Part shown: positions 1 to 6,557 of the stretch, in pieces
Position numbering within the stretch: the first letter of the stretch is position 1
Layout of the letters: each line of letters begins with the position of its first letter
Assembly: GCA_005800255.1 (NCBI GenBank)
Contig: SYGW01000052.1
Coordinates: 1-12,700 of the forward strand
Direction: 5' to 3'
DNA length: 12,700 nt
DNA from: Nitrospiraceae bacterium
Lineage (GTDB): Bacteria; Nitrospirota; Nitrospiria; Nitrospirales; Nitrospiraceae
The notes under the pieces: model-generated
Databases searched by the model: none
Told to the model about the DNA's origin: nothing
The model's input: only the letters and a program-made list of their open reading frames with translations
Program-made: the position numbers and the translations under genes

Positions 1-143
1 ATGGATTTCGCGTGGCCGATATGGATATAGCCGTTGGGCTCGGGCGGGAAGCGCGTGACGACCCGGCCGCCATGTTTGCCGGCTGCATGGTCGGCCGCCA
101 CGATTTCGCGAATAAAATTTGACGCACTGGATGGTTCAGACAT
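1..143 (-). CDS. glnS: Glutaminyl-tRNA synthetase, N-terminal fragment (cut by window edge)
   Basis: The reverse strand reads an open frame from ATG at 143 down to the edge, giving 47 complete codons. It encodes a short leader, then SNFIREIV, a GKH segment, and a class I synthetase motif [17 protein letters not shown] with the HIGH ATP-binding signature. The RFPPEPNGY context is characteristic of GlnRS; discriminating bacterial GluRS normally has RFAPSPTG. The enzyme charges tRNA-Gln directly with glutamine in the cytoplasm, so the host need not rely only on the amidotransferase route. An in-frame ATG at 161 would add six residues. Neither start has a clear Shine-Dalgarno, and 143 is preferred because the family-like sequence begins just after it. 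The rest of the gene lies beyond position 1. Confidence 0.9.
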   Translation of the reverse strand, partial: MSEPSSASNFIREIVAADHAAGKHGGRVVTRFPPEPNGYIHIGHAKS

Positions 144-294
144 GTGCGGCTGTTCTACCATAAGAACGGCACAGGGGAGAAGGCCTCATTGCAGGAGGCG
201 CGGCGGCGGAGCGCTGGGCGGCCTGGCGTCCAGGGAATTCTGCTATCTGTCGGAGGGGTGAGGGGGGTTAGCCGGGGATTCAGAGAGGCGACGA

Positions 295-831
295 TTAACC
301 GATGGATGCGGCGTCGCCGCGGCTTTCCGTTACATCGCCAAAGAGGGTAAGGCCTGTGCCGATGCGGCAGTAGTGCGGGCTGATAGTGACCAATTCACCC
401 TGGTGGGTATAGAAGTGCCCGACGGTGATGCGGACTTTTCTTCTCTGGAAGAGGCAGGCTTCGAACACCGTGTGGCCGCTTGCCCGGTCGGCCACGGTGA
501 CGGAGGGAGAGCCGTCCTGTGTTGCCTCGTCTCCGGTCTTGGACTGGAGGGCGAAGCGGCCCGCGCTGTGAACGGAGAGCGTGTTCCGTCTGATGTGCCT
601 GATGCGCGTGCCCTGGTCATCGTAAAAGTCCATGGTCAGAAGCAGTGCCAAGGGAGCGGACTGCATCTCCAGCACTACCTGTTCCTTGTTCTGGAGCGTG
701 AGGACGCCATTCGTATTTCGAAATACGTTCGAGCCGACCTGCAACTCAAGGCCCTGCTCGGGCTTTTCGAGGTCGATCAACTCTGGAGAGTCTGTGATGC
801 CGGTGGCTTTGGTTCTGAGCGGATTGTTCAT
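295..831 (-). CDS. Hypothetical protein, probably beta-rich, 178 aa
   Basis: I do not recognise this family. The 178-residue product starts with MNNPLRTKATG. From about residue 30 it alternates short hydrophobic strands with charged turns, which suggests an all-beta fold. Visible landmarks are a DFYDDQG turn, VRITVGHFYTHQGELVTI, and a compact HYCRIGTGLTLFGDV segment near the C-terminus. There is no signal peptide, membrane helix or known catalytic motif. The frame is open upstream to an ATG at 1050, but that extension is proline/arginine-rich, low in complexity, and overlaps the probable tRNA promoter, so ATG 831 is chosen. No good ribosome-binding site precedes it. It lies in the same direction as glnS, 151 bp upstream of it. 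The gap holds only a small CCTGG/CCAGG hairpin at 222-234 without a T-run. Existence as a gene is likely; function unknown. Confidence 0.6.
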   Translation of the reverse strand: MNNPLRTKATGITDSPELIDLEKPEQGLELQVGSNVFRNTNGVLTLQNKEQVVLEMQSAPLALLLTMDFYDDQGTRIRHIRRNTLSVHSAGRFALQSKTGDEATQDGSPSVTVADRASGHTVFEACLFQRRKVRITVGHFYTHQGELVTISPHYCRIGTGLTLFGDVTESRGDAASIG

Positions 832-915
832 GTTTTTGGATGGGTCTGCCGATGGGGAGCAGGGCGGCCATCGAAGAATCCCCTCTCCCTGAGGCTCGTC
901 ACGCGTATTTCGCTC

Positions 916-944
916 AAGGCAGGCTATGCCATGGTCTCTGTCAA
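916..944 (-). promoter_or_regulatory. Possible promoter for the 295-831 gene
   Basis: The reverse strand carries a perfect -35 hexamer TTGACA (944-939). A 17-bp spacer is followed by a poor -10, TGCCTT (921-916). It lies about 85 bp upstream of ATG 831 in the divergent region between that gene and the tRNA. Only the -35 box is convincing, so this is tentative. Confidence 0.22.
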
Positions 945-999
945 GTCGTGGGCCTGCCGGCGGTGGAGGGGCCTGAGCACCGTGCGGCCGCATCAGGAA

Positions 1000-1029
1000 T
1001 TGAAAAGTGAAAAGCCCCTGTGCTACTGT
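1000..1029 (+). promoter_or_regulatory. Likely sigma-70 promoter of the tRNA-Glu gene
   Basis: TTGAAA (1000-1005, five of six matches to the -35 consensus) is followed by an 18-bp spacer and TACTGT (1024-1029), which keeps the most conserved T, A and final T of a -10 box. The following bases, GGCCG, form a GC-rich discriminator as is common for stable-RNA promoters. A start near 1036 would leave a leader of roughly 20-25 nt before the mature tRNA at 1059. Confidence 0.45.
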
Positions 1030-1058
1030 GGCCGTTCGATCACACGTCATGGTTGTTT

Positions 1059-1136
1059 GGTCCCATCGTCTAGCCTGGCCTAGGACGGAGCCCTCTCAAG
1101 GCTTAAACACGGGTTCAAATCCCGTTGGGACCACCA
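1059..1136 (+). tRNA. tRNA-Glu (anticodon CUC)
   Basis: A complete cloverleaf folds by hand. The acceptor stem GGTCCCA pairs with TGGGACC, the D stem is GTCT/GGAC, and the anticodon stem GAGCC/GGCTT (one G-T pair) closes loop CTCTCAA. The T stem ACGGG/CCCGT has loop TTCAAAT. The anticodon CTC at 1095-1097 reads GAG, so this is a glutamate tRNA. The discriminator A (1133) is followed by an encoded CCA at 1134-1136. The gene stands alone between a divergent hypothetical gene and the 1319 operon. No direct repeat of its 3' end and no integrase is visible, so there is no sign that it serves as an integration site. Confidence 0.95.
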
Positions 1137-1167
1137 CACCATGCTCGCAAACCCCTGATCACGGTAG

Positions 1168-1198
1168 AACGATCCCTTCGTTGCAGGCGTTTTTCGCC
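1168..1198 (+). terminator. Weak terminator candidate after tRNA-Glu
   Basis: Two small inverted repeats follow the tRNA: AACGA/TCGTT (1168-1172 with 1178-1182), then GGCG-TTTTT-CGCC (1186-1198), where the only T-run is the loop of the second hairpin. Neither is a textbook intrinsic terminator, since no T-tract directly follows a strong stem. They may still be where the tRNA transcript ends. Confidence 0.22.
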
Positions 1199-1232
1199 GG
1201 CCCTTCTCGTCACGTCTTGCGCGGCAACTTCG

Positions 1233-1262
1233 TTGACGCCTCTATTGCCGGTTGTGTATGTT
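1233..1262 (+). promoter_or_regulatory. Probable sigma-70 promoter for the 1319 operon
   Basis: TTGACG (1233-1238, five of six) and TATGTT (1257-1262, four of six with the key T, A and final T) are separated by 18 bp. Transcription would begin near 1269, leaving about 50 nt of leader before ATG 1319. It is the best promoter-like pair between the tRNA and the deoxyhypusine-synthase-like gene. Confidence 0.4.
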
Positions 1263-1318
1263 GTGCCTGAAGAATGCGCCAGGCCGCTTTGTACTTCTTA
1301 TGGTAGGTAGACTTTCCT

Positions 1319-2425
1319 ATGGGTGCACGTGAGTTTCGTGATGGGGCGCAAGATGGACTTGAAGCGCTCGAGCCGCTCGACCCGGACCAGATCGCATCGT
1401 TCGATGGCCTGCTGACCGCCATGCGCAAGACGGCCTTCGGAGGCCGGCGATTGGGCGAGGCTTACGAAGTGCTCTGGGCGATGATCGAGGATCCCGATTG
1501 TTTCGTTGTGCTGACTTTGTCCGGGGCGATGACCATTGCCAAGATGGGCAAGATCATTAGCTCAATGATCGATCACGGGATGGTGCAAGCGGTCGTCTCG
1601 ACCGGCGCCTTGATCGCGCATGGGCTGAGCGAGTCGGTCGGCAAGACCCATTACCGGCACCATCCGTCCATGTCCGATGAAGAGTTGTTCCAAAAGGGTT
1701 ATAACCGGGTGTACGACACCTTGGAAATGGAATCCAACCTGAACTACGTGGAGCAGGTGGTTTCCCAGACGATGAAGCGGGTCAAGCCTGACCGGACGCT
1801 GTCTTCCGAGATCCTGACCCGCGAACTGGGTCAGACGCTTGCGGAAGAATATGACGGGGCCGGTATCCTCAAAAGCGCTTATCTAAAAAAAGTCCCGGTC
1901 TTCATTCCGGCTTTTACCGATTCCGAGATGGGGCTGGATGTCGGGACCTGGGCGATGGGGCGGGAGCTGGATCGAGCGAGCGCGCAGCTTCAAGGGGGCA
2001 GCGACCTCGATGTGCTGCGGGCGATCCATGGCGCCTATCCCCAGTTCAATCCCTATCTCGATCTCAATAGTTATGCGAGCCATGTCGTGTCGGCCAAGAA
2101 GCTGGGGATCTTTACGATCGGCGGAGGCGTGCCACGCAATTGGGCGCAACAGGTCGGTCCCTATATCGAGATCAGCAATTCGCGGCTCGGTCTCAATGTG
2201 CAGCCGCCTCGGTTCCAGTACGGTGTGCGCATCTGTCCGGAGCCGGATTATTGGGGCGGATTGAGCGGCTGTACCTACCAGGAAGGCATTTCTTGGGGAA
2301 AGTTTGTGCCGCCTGAAGAAGGCGGGCGCTTCGCGGAAGTCTTGAGCGATGCCACGGTCGTCTGGCCTCTTCTCATGGTCGGATTGCTGGAGCGCGCCAA
2401 AACGAAGCGCGCGGCCCGCTCATGA
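1319..2425 (+). CDS. Deoxyhypusine synthase-like aminobutyltransferase (probable polyamine synthase)
   Basis: The 368-residue length matches eukaryotic deoxyhypusine synthase. Family blocks in order are TLSGAM (66-71), VSTGA (93-97), IPAFTDSEMG (196-205), IGGGVPRNW (267-275) and EGISWGK (322-328). K328 aligns with the human lysine that carries the aminobutyl imine, and both proteins have 40 residues after it. DHS enzymes use NAD to move the aminobutyl group of spermidine to a lysine of eIF5A. Bacteria have no eIF5A, so the acceptor here is probably a free amine. Homospermidine synthesis from putrescine, as in plant DHS-derived enzymes, is the leading inference, supported by arginine decarboxylase and agmatinase genes about 2.6 kb downstream. 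By eye, human H288 corresponds to N274 and human D316 to L315, which fits altered specificity. ATG 1319 follows TAGGTAG with about 8 nt spacing. The stop overlaps the next start (ATGA). Confidence 0.85.
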   Translation: MGAREFRDGAQDGLEALEPLDPDQIASFDGLLTAMRKTAFGGRRLGEAYEVLWAMIEDPDCFVVLTLSGAMTIAKMGKIISSMIDHGMVQAVVSTGALIAHGLSESVGKTHYRHHPSMSDEELFQKGYNRVYDTLEMESNLNYVEQVVSQTMKRVKPDRTLSSEILTRELGQTLAEEYDGAGILKSAYLKKVPVFIPAFTDSEMGLDVGTWAMGRELDRASAQLQGGSDLDVLRAIHGAYPQFNPYLDLNSYASHVVSAKKLGIFTIGGGVPRNWAQQVGPYIEISNSRLGLNVQPPRFQYGVRICPEPDYWGGLSGCTYQEGISWGKFVPPEEGGRFAEVLSDATVVWPLLMVGLLERAKTKRAARS

Positions 2426-3126
2426 TGATGCCACGCCTCTTTCGCACAGCGGTGGTACTGATGTTGGTTCTCGCGCCGTTGACGCAGGCAAGCGCCGGGT
2501 CGATCATGGACGACGGCCGCATCAGAGGGCGGGTAGACGCGCCGTTGACCCTGATCGAGTATTCCGATTTTACGTGCGGGTACTGCGTCAAGTTCTTCAA
2601 GGAGACGTTGCCCCGGTTGCAGGCCAAATATATCGACACGGGCAAAGTGCGGTTTGTGTATCGGGATTATCCCAGGGCGGATCAGGGCGTTGCCGTGGAA
2701 GCAGCTGTGGCGGCGCGTTGCGCCGGAGCGCAAGGCCGGTATTGGCCGATGCATGACCGGCTTTTCAGCGGCGGCGGCCGGTTAGATTCCGGATCGTTCA
2801 AGGGCTATGCGAAGGTAATGGGCTTGGATCAGGCGGCCTTTGCCAAGTGCTTCGACGAGCGCCAGCATCTGGAAGCCATTTTCCAGGATCGTCAAGAAGC
2901 GAACCGGTGGGGGTTTCATGGCACGCCCGGCTTTATTTTGATCAGGACCGTCGGGGGACCGACCGAGAAAGAGCCGGCTATCGCGATCCCCGGCGCATTT
3001 CCGTTCGAAGAGTTTGCGGAAGAGATTGATCGCATGCTGGCCACGGCTCCGCGTTCCCAGAGGGCTCCCACGGAGCCTTCCGGGTCGACGGCGGTGGCGC
3101 AGAACAGTCAGTTCACCATTCATTAA
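2422..3126 (+). CDS. DsbA-family periplasmic thioredoxin / thiol oxidoreductase
   Basis: The 234-residue protein begins with a signal peptide: Arg near the N-terminus, hydrophobic core VVLMLVLAPL, probable cleavage after ASA at about residue 25. It should therefore act in the periplasm. A DsbA/DsbG-like thioredoxin domain follows: IEYSDFTCGYC with redox pair C52-C55 (CGYC), a helical insertion, then HGTPGF with the expected cis-proline P169. Two further cysteines, C100 and C143, might form a structural disulfide. The tail after about residue 208 is Ser/Pro/Thr-rich and probably disordered. Such proteins oxidise or isomerise disulfides in exported proteins; the client cannot be read from sequence. 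ATG 2422 overlaps the previous stop by 4 bp, implying translational coupling to a cytoplasmic polyamine-type enzyme, an odd pairing. Confidence 0.88.
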   Translation: MMMPRLFRTAVVLMLVLAPLTQASAGSIMDDGRIRGRVDAPLTLIEYSDFTCGYCVKFFKETLPRLQAKYIDTGKVRFVYRDYPRADQGVAVEAAVAARCAGAQGRYWPMHDRLFSGGGRLDSGSFKGYAKVMGLDQAAFAKCFDERQHLEAIFQDRQEANRWGFHGTPGFILIRTVGGPTEKEPAIAIPGAFPFEEFAEEIDRMLATAPRSQRAPTEPSGSTAVAQNSQFTIH

Positions 3127-3136
3127 GGATCACCCT

Positions 3137-3406
3137 ATGTCTGCCACGCAATCGTTTTGGTCTGTTCCTCAGCGCGCAGGGGAGCCTGCTTACCGGGTTT
3201 GCATGTCTTGCCTGTCGGAAGTGTTCTATCTCAAGGTGCCCATGCCGGATTGTCCGACCTGCCACAGCGTCTCGACCTATGAGGCCTTCACGCTCGACGC
3301 GATTCGTGACTGGGGCACCGGGGATTTGATCGCCAAAGCCGGCATCGCTCAGCAAGAGGCCAGCCTTGAGCCGGTCCCTGCAGCATCGGTCAAGTCCGCC
3401 GACTAA
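3137..3406 (+). CDS. Small zinc-ribbon-like protein, 89 aa
   Basis: Starting at ATG 3137, preceded by AAGGA (3125-3129) at good spacing, the frame encodes 89 residues. Four cysteines are arranged C22-x2-C25 (CMSC) and C39-x2-C42 (CPTC), 13 residues between the pairs, a zinc-ribbon or rubredoxin-like knuckle arrangement. The rest is unremarkable, with a short Ala/Pro/Ser-rich tail. The frame runs open upstream to 3014, but that part overlaps the thioredoxin gene, and the Shine-Dalgarno decides for 3137. It begins 10 bp after the thioredoxin stop, so it belongs to the same transcript. No enzyme motif is present. A metal-binding accessory or regulator is possible but unproven. Confidence 0.75.
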   Translation: MSATQSFWSVPQRAGEPAYRVCMSCLSEVFYLKVPMPDCPTCHSVSTYEAFTLDAIRDWGTGDLIAKAGIAQQEASLEPVPAASVKSAD

Positions 3407-3433
3407 GTCTTCATTATCCGCGGGGCGCCTTTC

Positions 3434-4873
3434 GTGCAAGACCCACGTCCATTTTTAATTGGAGGCCTGTGGCGGCAGGGGGAGACCTCTGTTCCTGTAA
3501 ACAGTCCATTTACGGGGGAGCGGCTTGCCTCGGTCTCCTACGCCAGCTCTTTCGATGCAGAGGCTGCAATCCAATCGACGGCTGCTGCCGCTGTCGTGAT
3601 GGGAGCCCTGCCGTCCCATGCCCGCTATCAGCTATTGCAAAAGATCGCCGGTGCGATCCACGACCGGCGCGAGGAATTTGCCCGGTTGATGACGGCGGAA
3701 GCAGGCAAGCCGATCGCCGACGCGAAGAGGGAAGTCAGCCGGGCCGTCCAGACCTTTACCATTGCGGCGGAGGAGGCGAAGCGCCTTCCCGGCGAGGTGA
3801 TTCCGCTCGATTGGACGCCGGGGACTGATTCGCATCTCGGGATTCTCCGGCGGGTTCCGATTGGGCCGGTGCTCGGGATCACTCCCTTTAACTTTCCGCT
3901 GAATCTTGTCGCGCACAAGGTCGCTCCGGCCTTGGCCGCCGGCAATGCTATTCTCATCAAGCCTGCGCCGCAGACGCCTCTGACTGCGCTCCTCCTGGGC
4001 GAAGTGGCGCTGGAGGCAGGGCTTCCTCCCGGTGCGCTCAATATCCTGCCCTGCGATAACACAGTGGCGGAGCAGCTCGTCGTCGATTCCCGTTTCAAGC
4101 TGTTGAGTTTTACCGGCAGCGCTCCCATCGGATGGATGTTGAAGGCCAAGTGCGGGAAGAAAAAGGTGGTGCTGGAGCTGGGTGGCAATGCCGGTGTGAT
4201 TGTCGAGCCAGATACCGATGTGGAGTTTGCGGCGCAGCGCTGCGCCGCAGGCGGGTTCGGCTATGCCGGGCAGACCTGTATTTCCGTGCAGCGAATCTTT
4301 GTGCATCATTCTATCGCAGAGTCGTTCACGGCGAAGTTGCTGGCGCAGGTCGCGCGGCTGAAGGCCGGTGATCCCAGCGACGAGGCGACGGTCGTCGGTC
4401 CTTTGATCGATCAGGCCGCTGCCCGGCGTGTGGAGGCGTGGGTCGGGGAAGCGGTCTCGCAGGGGGCGTTGGTGCTTCTGGGGGGCAGGCGCAGGGGCTC
4501 GGTTATGGAGGCGACGGTGCTCTCTCAGGTCACGCCGGCGATGAAGGTTTCCTGCCAGGAAGTGTTCGGGCCGGTGGTGACGGTGACTCCCTATCGCCAT
4601 TTCAGCGAAGCGATTGCGGCGTTGAATCAGTCCAACTACGGGCTGCAGGCCGGGGTCTTTACCCAGGATGTAAATGCTATTTTTTATGCTTTTCGGCAGC
4701 TTGCAGTCGGGGCGGTGCTGGCCAACGAGATTCCGACCTTTCGGGCCGACCATATGCCATATGGCGGCGTGAAGGATTCGGGAATCGGGCGCGAAGGGGT
4801 GCAGGCGGCGATGGAGGATATGACGGAGCCTCGCATGCTGGTGTTGAATCTGAAGCCTCCGGCCGGGGCTTAA
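3434..4873 (+). CDS. NAD(P)-dependent aldehyde dehydrogenase
   Basis: The 479-residue product is a full-length aldehyde dehydrogenase. Visible motifs are ITPFNFP with oxyanion N153, KPAPQTP in the cofactor site, FTGS (226-229), LELGGN with general base E248, GQTC with nucleophile C282, and QEVFGP with E376 binding the nicotinamide ribose. It oxidises an aldehyde to the acid in the cytoplasm. The substrate is not evident: the GYAGQTCIS style is shared with lactaldehyde and non-phosphorylating glyceraldehyde-3-phosphate dehydrogenases. Proximity to polyamine genes makes an aminoaldehyde conceivable but no more. The start is GTG 3434, 27 bp after the zinc-ribbon stop, with only a weak GGGG ribosome-binding match. 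It is the last gene of the 1319 operon, and no terminator hairpin with a T-run follows. Confidence 0.9.
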   Translation: MQDPRPFLIGGLWRQGETSVPVNSPFTGERLASVSYASSFDAEAAIQSTAAAAVVMGALPSHARYQLLQKIAGAIHDRREEFARLMTAEAGKPIADAKREVSRAVQTFTIAAEEAKRLPGEVIPLDWTPGTDSHLGILRRVPIGPVLGITPFNFPLNLVAHKVAPALAAGNAILIKPAPQTPLTALLLGEVALEAGLPPGALNILPCDNTVAEQLVVDSRFKLLSFTGSAPIGWMLKAKCGKKKVVLELGGNAGVIVEPDTDVEFAAQRCAAGGFGYAGQTCISVQRIFVHHSIAESFTAKLLAQVARLKAGDPSDEATVVGPLIDQAAARRVEAWVGEAVSQGALVLLGGRRRGSVMEATVLSQVTPAMKVSCQEVFGPVVTVTPYRHFSEAIAALNQSNYGLQAGVFTQDVNAIFYAFRQLAVGAVLANEIPTFRADHMPYGGVKDSGIGREGVQAAMEDMTEPRMLVLNLKPPAGA

Positions 4874-4929
4874 ATAAAAAAGGTCTCGGGATATTGCGAA
4901 GCAGCGTCAATTTTTGGTAGAACAGCCAC

Positions 4930-4943
4930 CCTGCATGTGCAGG
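4930..4943 (+). repeat. Perfect hairpin CCTGCA-TG-TGCAGG
   Basis: A perfect 6-bp inverted repeat (practically 5 bp with a 4-nt loop) lies 57 bp after the aldehyde dehydrogenase stop. It is followed by AAGATTTGA, not a T-run, so an intrinsic terminator is doubtful. It may be a protein-binding palindrome or part of the pdaD leader. Confidence 0.3.
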
Positions 4944-4976
4944 AAGATTTGAGGGCCGTATTTCAGCTAACGAGGT

Positions 4977-4999
4977 GTCCGGCATCCGGTCGGTCGGAC
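4977..4999 (+). promoter_or_regulatory. Leader hairpin just before the pdaD ribosome-binding site
   Basis: GTCCGG (4977-4982) can pair with TCGGAC (4994-4999), six pairs including one G-T, around an 11-nt loop. The stem ends 5 nt before the strong AAGGAG Shine-Dalgarno (5005-5010) of the arginine decarboxylase gene. That position would suit translational control or mRNA stabilisation. It does not match any riboswitch I know. Confidence 0.28.
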
Positions 5000-5018
5000 G
5001 AAGTAAGGAGAAGAGACG

Positions 5019-5585
5019 ATGGTACCTACGCAGATGTTTCTGACGCGAGGAGTTGGAGTCCACAAGGAAAAGCTGGCCTCTTTCGAGGAGGCCTTGCGTA
5101 GCGCCGGCGTCGCCTATTGCAACCTCGTTACGGTGTCGTCGATTCTTCCGCCGAATTGTAAAATTATCCCGCGTGTGCGCGGCGAGAAGTTATTGAACCC
5201 CGGTGAGATTACGTTTTGTGTGATGGCGCGCTCGGAAACGAATGAACGGAACCGTTTAGTGTCTGCGTCGATCGGGCTGGCGGTGCCGACGGATCGTCGC
5301 ACGTACGGCTATCTGTCCGAGCACCATGCGCATGGCGAAACTGATGAAGAGACGGGTGAATATACGGAAGACTTGGCGGCGCAGATGCTGGCCACGACGC
5401 TCGGGGTCGAGTTCGATCCGAACATCGCGTGGAAAGAACGGGAGCAGGTCTTCAAGATGGCCGGCAAGATCGTTCGGACCCAGAACATCACGCAGTCCGC
5501 TATTGGAAAGCCCAATCGCTGGACGACGGTGGTGGCGTTTGCCGTGTTCATCCCGGAAGAAAATATTCCGAAGCGGCGCCGGTAG
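5019..5585 (+). CDS. pdaD: Pyruvoyl-dependent arginine decarboxylase
   Basis: The 188-residue protein matches the PdaD family in length and motifs. The self-cleavage site is VSSILPP with the S40-S41 bond. Cleavage there would give a small beta chain and a larger alpha chain whose new N-terminal serine becomes the pyruvoyl cofactor. The segment [11 protein letters not shown] (from about residue 97) carries the conserved glutamate region of the active site. The enzyme converts arginine to agmatine and CO2 in the cytoplasm without PLP. ATG 5019 has a strong AAGGAG at 5005-5010. The ureohydrolase gene starts 23 bp downstream, so the two should form a two-step arginine-to-putrescine module. The family was first characterised in archaea and is also found in scattered bacteria. 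Confidence 0.93.
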   Translation: MVPTQMFLTRGVGVHKEKLASFEEALRSAGVAYCNLVTVSSILPPNCKIIPRVRGEKLLNPGEITFCVMARSETNERNRLVSASIGLAVPTDRRTYGYLSEHHAHGETDEETGEYTEDLAAQMLATTLGVEFDPNIAWKEREQVFKMAGKIVRTQNITQSAIGKPNRWTTVVAFAVFIPEENIPKRRR

Positions 5586-5608
5586 TCCTGCCACGTGAGC
5601 ACACGCCC

Positions 5609-6541
5609 ATGACACTTCCCGCCGGATGGGAAGGCATCGACCAGAACTTCCTCGGGCTTGAAGAGCCCTGGTGCCATCCAGACCACGCGGGCGTCTACGT
5701 CCTGCCCGCGCCGTACGAACATACCTCCAGCTACGTGTTGGGCTCCGATCGGGGCCCAACAGCCATCATCGAGGCATCGCAGCAAGTCGAGCTGTACGAC
5801 GAAACGCTCGGCTGTGAACCCTATCGCGAGTGGGGCGGGGTCGCGACCATCCGTCCGCTCGACCTTGCAGGCAAAGTCGATAAGCAGGCGGTGGATGCGA
5901 TTGAATCGTTCGTCGCGCCCCATGTCGGAGCCGGGCGGTTTGCCGTCACTTTGACCGGCGAACATACGGGCGCGTTGGGGGCGATTCGGGCCCATGCCAA
6001 ACGTTATCCCGATCTCTGCGTGGTGCAAATCGATGCGCATGGAGATTTGCGGAAGGCCTACCAGGGGAATCCCTACAGTCATGCCAGTGTGATGGCCCGT
6101 GTGGTCGACGACGGCTTGCCGTTGGTCCAAGTCGGCATCCGCTCCATCTCTCCTGAAGAAGTGGAGTTGCTGAAGGGCAACGATCGCATCGCCACGTTCT
6201 TTGCCGCCAACATTCTCGACCCATCGGGCCCTTACGAAGGCAAGGCCTCCCGTTGGATTCCAGAGGTGGTGAAGGCCTGCCGGGGGCCGGTTTACCTGAC
6301 GTTCGATTGTGACGGGCTCGATGCCTCCCTGGTCCCGGCGCTGGGCACTCCCGAGCCGGGCGGGTTGGGGTGGTACGATACGCTGAACCTCATCACGGCC
6401 TTGGCCAATGGGCCCGGTATCCTCGGGATGGACATCAGCGAGATCGCCCCGCTCGAAGGGTTTGTCGCGCCGCAGTTTTGTATCGCCAGGCTGATCTACC
6501 GCATGCTGGGACGGATCAAAGCGGGTCGGCGCGTTCACTGA
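5609..6541 (+). CDS. speB: Agmatinase / ureohydrolase-family enzyme
   Basis: This 310-residue arginase/agmatinase-fold protein keeps all six expected Mn ligands: H119 (GEHTG), D142-H144-D146 (DAHGD) and D233-D235 (DCDGLD). The usual active-site His of the SHAS segment (H158) and the late glutamate of DISEIAP (E278) are also present. It should hydrolyse agmatine to putrescine and urea. Agmatinase is preferred over arginase or guanidinobutyrase because the gene lies 23 bp after the agmatine-forming decarboxylase. Two motif variants are GEHT for the common GGDHS, and DGLDAS where many homologues have a proline after LD. ATG 5609 is selected; the frame is open 60 codons upstream, but that part overlaps pdaD. 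The ribosome-binding site is weak, so coupling to pdaD translation is plausible. Confidence 0.88.
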   Translation: MTLPAGWEGIDQNFLGLEEPWCHPDHAGVYVLPAPYEHTSSYVLGSDRGPTAIIEASQQVELYDETLGCEPYREWGGVATIRPLDLAGKVDKQAVDAIESFVAPHVGAGRFAVTLTGEHTGALGAIRAHAKRYPDLCVVQIDAHGDLRKAYQGNPYSHASVMARVVDDGLPLVQVGIRSISPEEVELLKGNDRIATFFAANILDPSGPYEGKASRWIPEVVKACRGPVYLTFDCDGLDASLVPALGTPEPGGLGWYDTLNLITALANGPGILGMDISEIAPLEGFVAPQFCIARLIYRMLGRIKAGRRVH

Positions 6542-6557
6542 AACGGCATACTACCTC

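Noticed and set aside
832..1050. N-terminal extension of the 295-831 gene to ATG 1050
   Set aside because: The extra 73 residues are proline/arginine-rich, unlike the rest of the protein, and the region overlaps the likely tRNA promoter.
1059..1136. tRNA-Glu as an integration site for a mobile element
   Set aside because: No integrase, no duplicated tRNA 3' end and no change in gene style was seen on either side.
3632..4753. Long minus-strand open frame opposite the aldehyde dehydrogenase
   Set aside because: Its translation is Arg/His/Gln-rich and lacks motifs; the plus strand encodes a full, motif-complete aldehyde dehydrogenase.
4916..4927. Shared 12-mer GGTAGAACAGCC also found on the minus strand just before glnS
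   Set aside because: Several chance 12-mer matches are expected in a window of this size over both strands, and the matching contexts share no function.
5309..6538. Long minus-strand open frame opposite the agmatinase
   Set aside because: It is antisense to two well-recognised genes and has no family features of its own.
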